DNA of 64,000 nucleotides from Crossaster papposus (taxonomy: Eukaryota > Echinodermata > Asteroidea > Velatida > Solasteridae). The position numbers and the translations under genes were made by a program. The stretch is taken from the NCBI GenBank assembly GCA_037893245.1, contig JBAIAA010000120.1, positions 930,001-994,000 on the forward strand, read 5' to 3'. The stretch's first letter is position 1. Each line of letters starts with the position of its first letter. Under the pieces are notes generated by a model. That model was not told the DNA's origin, ran no database searches, and was given only the letters and a program-made list of their open reading frames with translations. Shown piece after piece: positions 20,030-33,301 of this stretch.

Positions 20030-23000
20030 GTACGAACAATTTCATATTTATGACAATTATACGATTATACCAACAATACATATGCACAGAAAATAGGCCA
20101 ACTCTGCGTGCTACACAATCGCCCAGGGGCCAATTTCATAAAACATGTATTTTGTAAGCACAAAAATGTGCTTTAAAGCACAAAAAAGTCTTGCTCAGTA
20201 AAAAAAGGTTATCGGCCCAAACTCCATGTGTTTTTTCATTCCAAGCAAAAAAGAGCTGAATACCAGTCACAAACAATAAACATCAACTGAAATTTTGGTT
20301 TGTAACCCTGTTTTTTACAAGGAAGAATTTTCATGCTAAGCAAATTTTGGTCAGTGCTTACACTTACAGTTACACGTTTTATGAAATTGGCCCCTACTAG
20401 TTAGTTACAAGACAAGAGTTACAACTTACAAATGACTTACAAGATTTCCCCTTGACTAAACAGTGCAGTACTAATAACATAAGTTACATGATTTATGTTA
20501 ACTAAGTTTAGGCCAATAAAAATAAGGAAGTTTTATCTTTCGACAACAATGCAATGGCAACATGATTCTTTTGCTGTGTGTCAACCCTATAATAATAGTA
20601 ATACATTTTTTTGTGAATTTGTTTTACATTGACTACAACACTATTCACTATTGCTATTCATTCCCCTTTGAGTCCAGAGGGTGCGATAAGTAACAGCCAC
20701 CACTGACCAATCAGACTCGGAGACAAGAAACAAGGCCCGGTGACGTCAATGCCGACCACGAGAATATGACTTATAATACTGCTTAACCCTAACTCCCTCA
20801 CCCCTTTTACTAGAAAGTATCCTGAATCTGCCACAGTCCACCAATTTTGGTTTGCAAAAACTGCTGGTGTCCTGAGTCCATCAGACTCCACCAGTAATAC
20901 ATTCTGGAAAGATCCCGAGTCCATCATAATCCACCAGCAAAAGTTTGATGGACTGTGACGGATTCAGGATACCTAGGTGGCATACACAAAATTGCAGTGC
21001 GTTTCTCCATAGAGTCCATCACAGTCCATCACCTGAATGTCTGTATCCTGAATCCATCACACTCCTGCAGTAACGCTAGGCTTAAAATCCTCAATCCATC
21101 ACACTCCTCCCGTTGGTTCAATATGGAGGTATCCTGAATCCGCTAAAATCCTCCAAAACAGGAAATGGATTTTGATGGACTCAGGGTGGTTAGGGTATCC
21201 AACCACAGTCCAACCAACCTACCTGAACGAGATATTATAAAATGACTTGCCTGCTAAATCCAACAGGATCCAACTGTGTCTGTGTGTTTTCTGTTGGATC
21301 CAAGTCCAACAGATTCCAACTGAAATATCAACTGGTTGATCCTGTGGGATTCAGCAGGGTTGGGGTTCATATTCCGACACGTTTTTTTTCCTGCAGAATT
21401 GCTTTGAATGCAACGGCCATAACCCACAATGGGTGAGCGTAACGTATGGTATCTGGATCTGTTTGGAGTGTTCCGGCAAACACAGAGGTCTCGGCGTTCA
21501 TTTAAGGTAAGAATTTGATGGGCTTGGGGTAGTTATAGGGTTATAGTAACTGTCATACTTGGAGTCATTTTCTACTTGTCTTGAGAGCTTACCACGCAAA
21601 CAAAACAGGGGCCAATTTCCTGGAGCTGCTAAGCACAAGGCACTGAAAACGTTGGTTTTCCGGAGGAGCCCTGGTGGGGTTGTCCCGACACCCTCCGGGA
21701 CCGGGGTTTTGTCAAGCTCTGCGACAAATCAGCTCTCTTCTAAATGCACAAGGCATTATGTTACATGGATGTGTACATATTACCAGCCTTTTTCTCAGTA
21801 AAACAAAGAAATAAGCAGGAATGGAAGGAATGAGTTTGTTTCGATATATTCGAAACAGCCCTATCAAAAACCAGCTGAATACCAGTCACAAACAATATAC
21901 ACCGCCTGAAATTGTTGTTTGTAATCCCATTTTTGCCAAGGAAGAAATTTCATGCTAAGCCAGTTTTTGTTGTTGTGTTTAGCAGCTCGATGAAATTGAC
22001 CCAGAGACCTGTTTAGTGCTTTACTCCACATAATATTTACCTCAAGTTTTGAGGGCTAAATTTATGGGCAAAAGTGGTTTGGCAAAACCTGAAGGTGAAG
22101 ATGTTTTGGTTTTTTATTTTAATTTTAACAGTTTTGTCCGGTCAGTGTCAATGGATAAATGGAAGGATATTGAACTGGAAAAGATGAAAATTGGAGGTAA
22201 CAACAAGGCCAGGGAGTTCCTGAAGTCGCATCCTGATTATAACCCCGGATGGAGTTTACAAGAGAAATTTAACAGCAAGGCTGCAGCTTTGTACAGAGAT
22301 AAGGTAAAGACAGAAATGGATCACAAGTCCGGTCACAAGTCCGGTCACAAGTCCGGTCACAAGTCCGGTCACAAGTCCGGTCACAAGTCCGGTCACAAGT
22401 CCGGTCACAAGTCCGGTCACAAGTCCGGTCACAAGTCCGGTCACTAGTCCGGTCACTAGTCCGGTCACTAGTCCGGTCACTAGTCCGGTCACTAGTCTGG
22501 TCACAAGTCCGGTCACAAGTCCGGTCACAAGTCCGGTCACAAGTCCGGTCGCTAGTCCGGTCGCTAGTCCGGTCGCAAGTCCGGTCGCAAGTCCGGTCGC
22601 AAGTCCGGTCGCAAGTCCGGTCGCAAGTCCGGTCGCAAGTCCGGTCACAAGTCCGGTCACAAGTCCGGTCACAAGTCCGGTCACAAGTCCGGTCACAAGT
22701 CCGGTCACAAGTCCGGTCACAAGTCCGGTCACAAGTCCGGTCACAAGTCCGGTCACAAGTCCGGTCACAAGTCGGGTCACAAGTCGGGTCACAAGTCCGG
22801 TCACAAGTCCGGTCAAAAGTCCGGTCACAAGTCCGGTCACAAGTCCGGTCACAAGTCCGGTCACAAGTCCGGTCACAAGTCCGGTCACAAGTCCGGTCAC
22901 AAGTCCGGTCACAAGTCCGGTCACAAGTCCGGTCACAAGTCCGGTCACAAGTCCGGTCACAAGTCCGGTCACAAGTCCGGTCACAAGTCCGGTCACAAGT

Positions 23001-26000
23001 CCGGTCACAAGTTTGGTCACAAGTCCGGTCACAAGGAAGTCACAAGGAAGTCACAAGGAAGTCACAGGGAAGTCACAGGGAAGTCACAAGGAAGTCACAA
23101 GGAAGTCACAAGGAAGTCACAAGTCTAGTTACAAAGAAGCGACAAGTTCATGGAGTCAGGTTGGCGTAGTGGTTCTTTCCTCACCTTCCACCGCTGTGAC
23201 CCGGGTTCGAACCCCGCCTGGGTCAATAATTATGTGGTTTGAGTTTTCAGTCACAACCTGATTCCATGGGTTTTCCCCAGAATATCTTTCTGGGGTTTTC
23301 CTCCAACCTCTAAAACTCCAATTCCTTCTACATCTCCTACCAAGGGACCCCGCTGGAAATAAGTCTTTGACAAAGGACTTTCGTGGTTTATCCTGGCCAA
23401 TTGGCAAATAAATAATAAGGAATTTATGACTTGTTTGTGTTCATTTCAGATTTCAACAGAAGCTAAAGGTGAGACGTGGTCTGAGGCAACCTCTCCAGCT
23501 AGGAATCACGTCCCTTACGTCGCTGCCAGACTCAAGACAACGTCTTTAACCAGCTCTTCCTCGGGGTCATTCCATACGTCCAGCAGCTCTCCCAACTTCT
23601 CTTCCTACAACTCGGGCGGGGCCAAGATAGAGTACGGAAGCGGCGGTGGTGGCGGTGGGTACCAGTCAGCAGGGAAGGATGACTTTGACTTGCAGTACGG
23701 CATGCCGAAGTAAGTTGGCAGGGTACCAACTTATTTATCCTCGTGGATTCTTCGAAAGCCACCAAGATTTTTTTTGTTTTTGTGGGATTGTGGAAGATTA
23801 CTGCCCAGTCTCTGTTCTTTATCATAGGGCTTGATGCCTGTTGAAAGTAGAAAACGAAGATATTGACGGGAGTAGCGTTTGAATCTGCACTTCAAAATTG
23901 TCATTCCGGCGCTCTAAGTAGTCAGTTTTCCCTTTGTGTCAAAGTACAACGAAAGTGGCACTTTGGTTTTTAAGGGATTGGGAAAGATTGTGAACGATTT
24001 TGAAAGATTTGGGAAGGGTCCTTTCAGAAACAATTAGATTTGGGGTAAAACGAGACTAGGAAAAAGAATGTTCATTACCAATTTTGTTTACTTCTTTTTG
24101 CAAAAGACGAGCAAACCTTTTTCAAAACGAAAACTTAACGTGAACTTAATTCTGTCTTTCCAAAGGAAAACAAAAATGCTTTGAATGTTTATAATTTTCT
24201 AATTAAATTCTTACAGCTGATAAGAATGCAATTTTGTCAATTTTTTACTCGGCAATTTTGGATCATTAAAAGATCGCTTATTCCTTTAATGTGCCATGTA
24301 GATCTGAAGTTGATGCGAAAAAGACGGATTACTTTGACCGACTTCAATCGGAGAATGCCTCGAGACCGGAGTAAGTACATGTAGACCAGTTGTTTCGTAA
24401 GATGTTTATGCAAAACTCCTGAAATTTTGTATATAAATAATAATGCAAAGACATTGTCAATTATTTTTGTTTTAGATGGCTGCCATTGCATGTTATTCTA
24501 CCTATATCTGCAATGGCCCTATCGCCAAATATCTTTCACATGACATGATCTGATTGTTTGCCAAATTCCATGCTTTTATCATCGAGTGAACTATTCTATT
24601 ATGTTGTGAATCATTCTGCCCGACTATTAGGGCTAAGAAAGATTTGTCAGCAGTTCCTAATGGGAACACTTGTTGTTTTTTTAGAAACCTTGCACCGAGT
24701 CAGGGAGGCCGATATACAGGTTTTGGCAACACGCCGGTCGTAGAGGAGAGCGGTAGCGATACATGGGACACAGCATTGTCGTCATTCAGTGCAGTAAGTT
24801 ATTATTATTATTATTATTATTAATTCTTTATTCGTTCTGGTAATAAAACTAAGGAATCCCTAAAAACCGCCCTAGGCACTGTAGCTCACAAGCCTGAAGA
24901 AACCTGTAGAGAGAAGACAATGAGAAGGTACATGAAACCAAGGATCCCTCAAAAGCACCCTAGGCACTGTAGCTCACAAGCCTGAAGAAACCTGTAGAGA
25001 GAAGACAATGAGAAGGTACATGAAACCAAGGATCCCTCAAAAGCGCCCTAGACACTGTAGCTCACAAGCCTGAAGAAACCTGTAGAGGAAAGACGATGAG
25101 AAGGTACATGAAACCAAGGATCCCCAAAAGCGCCCTAGGCACTGTAGCTCACAAGCCTGAAGAAACCTGTAGAGAGAAGACAATGAGAAGGTACATGAAA
25201 CCAAGGATCCCTCAAAAGCGCCCTAGACACTGTAGCTCACAAGCCTGAAGAAACCTGTAGAGGAAAGACGATGAGAAGGTACATGAAACCAAGGATCCCC
25301 AAAAGCGCCCTAGGCACTGTAGCTCACAAGCCTGTAGAAACCTGTAGAGAGAAGACAATGAGAAGGTACATGAAACCAAGGATCCCTCAAAAGCACCCTA
25401 GGCACTGTAGCTCGCAAGCCTGAAGAAACCTGTAGAGAGAAGACGATGAGAAGGTACATGAAACCAAGGATCCCTCAAGAGAGCCCTAGGCACTGTAGCT
25501 CACAAGGCCTGAAGAAACCTGTAGAGAGAAGACAATGAGAAGGTACATGAAACCAAGGATCCCTCAAAAGCACCCTAGGCACTGTAGCTCGCAAGCCTGA
25601 AGAAACCTGTAGAAGAAGACGATGAGAAGGTACATGAAACCAAGGATCCCTCAAAATCTCCCCTAGGCACTGTAGCTCGCAAGCATGAAGAAACCTGTTG
25701 AGAGAAGACAATGAGAAGGTACATGAAACCAAGGATCTCTCAAAAGCACCCTAGGCACTGTAGCTCAACAGCCTGAAGAAACCTGTAGAGAGAAGACGAT
25801 GAGAAGAAGGTACAGTTTTAGAGGTGGGAGGCGAGAAAAGAACCGCTACACCATGATTTATTTTAAAATAAATTCAGTATTGTCTCACTTGTTTGTTCCT
25901 CCAAGGGCTGGTCTACGTTTGCTGTTGGTGCAACCAAGTTTGCTTCTGCCACCAAGGAAGGGGTATGTAAATTTCTTCTTATTAATATTTTCAGCGTTAC

Positions 26001-29000
26001 TTGTATAATAAAACCAAATAAAAAATAGAATTTATTAAAATATCAAGGCCTGGACATTTTCTTATTCTCACAATGCAATAAACATCTACAGGTGTTTTCC
26101 GATATTTTATCGCAAACAGTTTTATGTGCATTGTTAAATACGATTAAACGTAGGATACACCATTGGTAATTGTTTTAATTATCAGGAATGGGTGGATTTG
26201 AGAGGTTGTATCTTATAGTAAATATTGTTTAACCAGTTCGCGCCGGATTATTTTAACATCACTGAGCCGAGGCGCAGGATTATTTTTAACGAAACTCGAT
26301 CCGAGGCGGGTTCAGGCTGATGGTACCGGGAAGCACACCCATGCATTTCCAGCCTTGCTTGCTGCTGATAGACATTTTCGGCTTTGCTCGTGGCGTGTTT
26401 ATGCATCATCTGTTTTGAATCTGGGGAAAACTTTGCGTGTATATACGTCCTCCGGCGCGAACTGGTTAACTGACCTGTCTGAAGTTTTACAATCTTGGAT
26501 GCCGAGAAAAAAACCTTTTTGGTCTAGAAAATCGTTTTGTAAATGGAATAGCGCCCTCTTGTGACTGTAACTAAATGCAGCCAGTGAAACATTAATTCAC
26601 TAGCCTTTAATGTTTATCATGAAAACAGCAGTTAAGAAAATGGTTATGTCTCGGCTATTGTTTCAGTTTTGGGGGGTTCTGTGGTTTTCTATTTAATCTT
26701 TGTTTGATTATTGGGGGGTGGGCTATGCTTATATCATCACCGTTGTCCCACTTAAAAAATTGGCCGAGATTAGAAGATTTATGTTAGCAATCCCGTTCCG
26801 TCGAATAAATCTCGACTTGAAAGGAAACTCTCTAGCTGGACAAGTCAAATCTGATTTCCCTCCAAAACTCAGATTGGATGTTACGTGATTGATAAACGAG
26901 CCACTTCCCTCTTCTTCTGAGCATCTTTGCGGAGAGATCGCTAGCGATTGTGGGACGCCTCAAATCAATCGTCAACTGCAAATAGGAAGAAACTGCTGCC
27001 TCAAACCAGTAGATTTATTGACGATGTGATTTACATACACCGGCCCCTCAATGATAGCATAGACGCAGGCTTGTCCACGACCCAATATAAGTGAGCTGGA
27101 AGTTACCATTGTCTTTATCAAATGCCGATTACGAAGAAAAACGCTTAGCCAAAAAAATCCAAGTAGGCCAAATGTCCTGAGAGTCGCCACCGATGGATGG
27201 AATTAAATTCGCTTTATCTCCAAGCACCACAGTTGTTCCCCTGTGGTACGGTAGCTCTCGAGGGGAACGATTTGTTTTCAACTGTCTCCAGTTTTTACGA
27301 CGCCCAATAATTCTCTCGACTTTGGAGGGACGGAAACCTTTAAAATGCCTCATTGCTACTAGGATTTAGAGCTAAGCCCATTTTGGTTTTCATATTATTG
27401 TCTTCAGTTTGCGTTGAGTTAAGTTGTAGGGGTACAGTTCAGGTTTTTTTAATACTTTACAGTATTGTAACGCCCGTGCCGGTTGGGCGGTAGAGGGCGC
27501 TGGAGCGATTCCACGGTGGTGGGATCGCCCCGGAAACCCGCCTTGGATTGCGCAAGCGCCGAACTGGTTCTGACCAGTTCTGGGGGCCGCGTGATTGTGT
27601 GAGCCTGAAGTCCATGTTTGGTAGGCGAGAGTCCACAATAAACGGCAGAGAACCACAGGAAATAGAGGAACACTTGTGTCAGGAGTCCTTCTTGTGTGTG
27701 TAGACGACCCCAGAGAAATCTTCGTTACATTGGTGGCAGCGGTCGGCATACAGAAGGACGGGAAAAGACCAGGTGAAGTGTTCAGGTTTTCAGGAAACCA
27801 CGATAACACGGCAGCCAACTCGCCCCACGGCGAGAGGGCAGGCCGGGGCGTGGGCCCGGGGAGCGGGGACCAGTCCGGGAGGCTTTCAGGCACTCCGTGC
27901 ATGACGCCAGGGGAACTCTAGGGAGGTTATGGGGACTTGGGAGTCTGGGGTTTCCTGGGGGAGGAGTTGGAGAAGGATAGCGGGGAATTTCGGGACATGC
28001 GCCAATGGCTGGGGGCTTCAGTGCGTCCACTCCGATTTGGAGAGAGGGCGCCCTTCTCCATATTTGTCCGGGTCCGCTACCAGGTCTGTCGGGGGGCCGC
28101 CCCATGCTGTAGACGGCGGCGCAGCAGACGGATGGTTCCTCGCGGAACAATCCAAAGCTGTGCCCGTGGATGCAGTGGGGGGCGGGGCCTCGTCGAGACA
28201 TTCTCTGGATCTTCTGCAGGAATGAAACCGAGTCGGGGGGGCCCGGCCCATGCTGTAGACGGCGGCGCGGCAGACGGCTCGCAACACTCGGAGCGAGCCC
28301 GAGCCGTGCCCGTCGGCGCAGCGGGGGCGGGGCCTCGCCGGGACGCCCACGCTCTCTAAGCCAGTCGCAAGAATCAGTCGCAGTCGCAAGAATCAGTCGC
28401 AGTCGCAAGAATCAGTCGCAGTCGCAAGAGGCAGTCACAGTCGCGGCCACAGGAGCCAGTCGCAGTCGGAGGAGCCAGTCGCAGTTGCAGGAGCCAAGCG
28501 CAGTCGCAGTCGCAGTCGCAAGAGCCAGTCGCAGTCGCAGGCACCAGATACAGGAGCCAGTCGCAGTCGCAGGAGCCAGTCGCTGTCGCGGGAGCCAGCC
28601 GCAGATGCAGTCGCAGGAACCACAGTCGCAGTCGCAAGAGCCAGCCGCAGTCGAAGGCACCAGTCGCAGTCAGAGCAGCCAGTCGCAGTCACAGTCGCAG
28701 TCAAGTTTAACATTTAGAGGGGTGTGCCGGGGCCAGGGGTGTGCCGGGGCCAGGGGTGTGTCCTGGGGCCAGGGGCTTACCCCAAATTGTTGTAATGAAA
28801 ATTGTTGTAATGAAAATTGTTGTAAGGTAAATTGTTGTAATGTAAATTGTTGGAATGTAAATTGTTGTGTAATGTAGGCGTTATGCGTTTTCCAGGGCGG
28901 TTGGCCGGGGTGCGGCAGCAGCGCCCATGGTCTTGTTTGGGGGCAAACAAGGTCTTCGTGGGGGGCTGTGTAACGCCCGTGCCGGTTGGGCGGTAGAGGG

Positions 29001-32000
29001 CGCTGGAGCGATTCCACGGTGGTGGGATCGCCCCGGAAACCCGCCTTGGATTGCGCAAGCGCCGAACTGGTTCTGACCAGTTCTGGGGGCCGCGTGATTG
29101 TGTGAGCCTGAAGTCCATGTTTGGTAGGCGAGAGTCCACAATAAACGGCAGAGAACCACAGGAAATAGAGGAACACTTGTGTCAGGAGTCCTTCTTGTGT
29201 GTGTAGACGACCCCAGAGAAATCTTCGTTACAGTATTTTAAATAGATATTTTTCTTAGTTTAAAAATGATACTCTAATTTGTTTTTCTCCAAATTATCAA
29301 AACAAAATATTTGAATTAATGGCACTGAGTGATGAGATTGTTTAGACTTTTATCTGAATTTTTTTTTTTTTTTAACTCAGAGAAAAACATTATTATAATA
29401 GGAAAGATCTGTGTATTTTTAAAGATATTTCATCAATTTTTCGACATTTTTGTTACAAAGTTGTTGACAATCTCATCCCTCGTGGTAATGTATTGTTGCT
29501 GCTTGCTTGTTGAAATAGTTTAAACACATTTTGATTCCTTCACCTACATGTAGTCACTGTTTAAACAACCTATTTGTGACCCAGCATGAGTAAATGAGAC
29601 ACTTTGAGGCAAAAATAAAAATTAAGATTTTGATTTCATCATTTAAAGCTTGTTTAGCTTTAAATGATGAAATCAAAATCTCAATTTTCATTTTTGCCTC
29701 AAAGTGTCTCATTTACTCGTGCTGGGTCACATTTACTGACCCATTTCACAAAATGGAGCTGCCACTCTTCAGTCACCACAGAACCACAGACTTTAAATTA
29801 CTAAGCTAGGGCTTAGTAACTACTCCTGGGTGGCAGAAGCAAAGAGTTACAAAGTGCCTTGCCCAAGGGCACACGCACCACAGCTCTAGGATGAGATCGA
29901 ACCCACAACCTGTAGAAATACATGTACCCGCAAGACCATCAAATCTTTTCGTACATTGCGTTATGGGGACAATCCATAGGGTTTGTATGCTAAGGGAAAT
30001 CTCTCTAAACTTTAACTCAGAACATTCTAAAATTGTCAACATCACCCCAATTTGTCTTCTATATTTTCTGTCATTATACCCTATAATTTGACCTATTAAG
30101 TATTAACCCCCTTCACTGAAAACCCAACGCGCTATGGGGACTCAAAAATGTCCCCACTAAACGGTCTGGTTTTTTTCAAAACAAAAGAACCTGTCCCCAC
30201 AACTAGGTGGAGGCTAGAACACAAATTGGTCAGAAGTGTGACAATGTCTCGCTTACATTTTGCCACTTTAAACATCTCTCACCTGTTACTCATTTTTCAT
30301 CCCCCTTGGTTCCCACTTGCACCACAAGGGGTGTCTTATTTCTCTGGATTACATATTTTTTTTATTAAGCAATAAGCTAGGACACTTTCCCCACCGGGAG
30401 GCGGTAAAAAACAAAATTGCTCCCTGTGCAAGAAATCTATCATCAGCACGCAATCATCGGGAAAAACAAAAAACAGTGTGTAAAATTTAAGAGCTCGTTA
30501 AAACAAAATGACGGGGTGCCGTGCCTACAAGTCAAATGGATTAGTTTTCTCAGAAGGGCGAGAAGCTGCCTTGCCCAGGATTTTAATATTTATGCCTGGC
30601 GTTTCACTTTCTGGAATCAATAAGACAATGGAACAGTGCAATCGCAAAACCCAATAAACGCCGTTTGTTTTAATTTTTTTTTTTTTTACGATATCAAGTC
30701 AAACCTCTCTGTGCCTTGTATACGATAATCAAATATTTATTTGCTGGCGTTTAGCATTTTTTTTGCGCCTGAACTCTTCAATTATTTATATTTTAGCTCC
30801 CTGAGGGTAACCTTTTCCTGGTAAATTTGAGTAAACCTTTCCTTTGGAAAACCTCGAAAATCTATCAGGACATACACTTAAAATTATGCTAACTTCTAAA
30901 CAAATGAAGTGGAAACATTACTTTTTTGGTGGTTTTTTTCAGCGACAGCCTTCCCTTTTAATTAGCCACTTGAATAGGCCGTATTTTTTAACGTTGAGGG
31001 CGCTGTGCTCACAGTATTGGGGTATAATTAAAAGTGATTAGAAGATAATTCATGTCAGTTTACATATATTCTTACAGCTCTAACATTTAAATTTTCCAAT
31101 ATTCCATTTTTAGATAAAAGTAAAGTTACTAAACTACATTATTTAACGCGAATTTGCCTGTGTTGGGTACCCAGAAAATGGCGGCTTACAGCGCCCTCAT
31201 GCGGCCAGGAATACGGCGCATTGAGTGTGGCCAAAATACAAGAAATTTAATCTTCGTCTGCTTCTAAATTTCCCCAAAACATACAAAATTGTAAATAGAA
31301 TCTTAATGTAACACCTATTTGTAGATTTTGTGCAGAATTTGGTATTCGAACATATTTGAATTTCACTGATTATGTTAATAGTGGCGATCACCACGGATAC
31401 GGCGCAACATGGAGGCAACCAGACACTTTAAAGGTCCCACTATACTAAGGCATAAAAAAATAATGTTATGTTGGCGTAACGGGCCCCAAAAAATAGGGTA
31501 GGTAGGTAGGTAGGGATTTTTTTTTTTTTTTCTTTTTTTTTTTTTTTCTCCCAGCAATGAAAATGATATGTTTTCTAATTGTTTAAGCCGGTAGTGATAC
31601 ACGATAGCGTGTCCAGGTTCAATATTTTCACAATCCACACACACAACAGTGAGGAAACGGTCAGAAATGGTTTCAAACGTATTTATAACTAGATTTATAT
31701 AGATTTTAATCATTAAATTTCGTCCCTTGAAAAAAGAAATATCCAGGGTCGGCCGTATTTTTAGGGTCGGTCGGGTTACGCCAACATAACATTTTTTTTT
31801 ATGCCCAAGTCCTAATGAATCGGCATTTAATTAATTGCGAGCCGCAAGTTGAGAGAAGCTGAGTGCCGGCTTTAATTTAATTATCTCAAGTCTTCCGACA
31901 ATTCCCGTCTGTTCTTAAGTCTGTAATTGTACACTTACCGGTACCTTGGGGCTTTATTAGCGTCTCTTACAAGACTGCTACATTGAGGTTTCTGTCTTTC

Positions 32001-33269
32001 TGACGGATTATTTCCAAAAAAGGATTGTTCTTTTTTTTTTTTTTTTTTTTTCTTCCAAACTTTGGCTATAAAATAGAAATATCTGAAGATGATTGTGCAT
32101 TTTGGCCAGTTTTGAGATTGGGCCTAAAATTCGCTCGTGCTCACCGGCAGCACCCATTATGGATGGTGGGCATGAGCTAAGCCCAACAAACACAAGGTTA
32201 ATTGTTTAATAGTAAATTGTTCAACTGGCAAAATATTTGTATTTAGAATTTCTATTTGAACCTTGAATCTAAGGTGAGTAAAATTACTCTAAAAAGAAAA
32301 GATTCTCCGTTTAGAAAACAAATAAGGCATTGTGCAATGTGCATAATTATGTATGTAGCTCCACATTATTCATGTTTATACAAAATCGATTATTCTTGTT
32401 TTGACGTCGACTCGCCTTTGAGGCACGTTGCCTTCACTCTGTTCACCCACTTTGGGGCAATTTTCGTCTGATATCCTCAATTTTTTGGTAAAAGATGTTT
32501 TAAATTTACGTCTTGTCAGCGATCTATCGGAATTGTCCAAACGGCACAAGGAATGATTGGATGAGAAGCCAGCCAGGAAACTCGGATCCTAATGAAGCTG
32601 GAAGGCTAGTGTTACCTGTCTGTCGTAGCAAGCGGCTCGTAAACAGATAAATCTCATCTCACCGTGCAATTAGTTTCTAGGTCTGTTTAGATAAAAAAAA
32701 ATGAAGAAATTACCAAATTAATGCACATGGGTCTGACATTGTGCAAATTGACGTTTGTGTACATTTCTGATAGAAGTTTCTATTAATTGCATTGGGAGAA
32801 AAACACTTCAATTTTTTTAATGCACAAATTTTGGTAATTTTCTAAGCGCTCGCCGCTCGACTGTGTTAGGAAAATTCTCTTTTTTTGCAGGATTTCTGCA
32901 AATAAATCGTTGTGTAAAAATGTTTTGTTGTGTGAAATGTAACACTCAGTGGAATTTAACACAGATTTTCTCGGCAACAAAAATGGAACAGTCTGATGCT
33001 TTGCGCTAGTTTCCATCAGAAGTAATAATTTCATTGGGAGAATACAAATTAGGAATGTGAAATATGTTTATTGATTTTTATTTTGTTTACATGTCTCAAC
33101 CAGCTGTTCCCACAATGAACAAAATTTCACTAGTATTTTACAAGTAGTATTTATTTGCTTTAACTATTGCTAGCCAAACACAAATTATAAGTTGTTTCTC
33201 AACTTGCTTCATTTTTCTGGGTTGGGCAGTAAATATTGGTAACAATTTGTGTCATGTCTGTAAATTCTC

Positions 33270-33301
<32 letters not shown>

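Larger units (their letters stand above)
27466..29232 (+). mobile_element. TRIM-like non-autonomous LTR retrotransposon, intron 7
   Basis: 1,767 bp: two 264-bp LTRs (27466-27729 and 28969-29232) around a 1,239-bp interior, flanked by a 4-bp duplication GTAT (27462-27465, 29233-29236). The LTRs start TGTAACG and end CGTTACA and look identical by eye. The interior starts TGGTGGCAGCGG, a plausible tRNA primer-binding site, and ends in a short G tract. No gag, protease, reverse transcriptase or integrase is recognisable, so mobility would need proteins from elsewhere. Confidence 0.85.

Noticed and set aside
22256..23032. Open frame of TGLV repeats on the minus strand and GHKS repeats on the plus strand
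   Set aside because: Both read the same 12-bp minisatellite in ARFGAP1 intron 3; the plus frame follows exon 3 only because the donor is read through.
22321..23033. CRISPR-like array
   Set aside because: Contiguous 12-bp tandem repeats without spacers in a eukaryotic intron.
28170..28877. 235-codon frame in the LTR element as a possible gag
   Set aside because: Low-complexity SQSQ/SRSR repeats from the minisatellite; no zinc knuckle, protease or polymerase motif.
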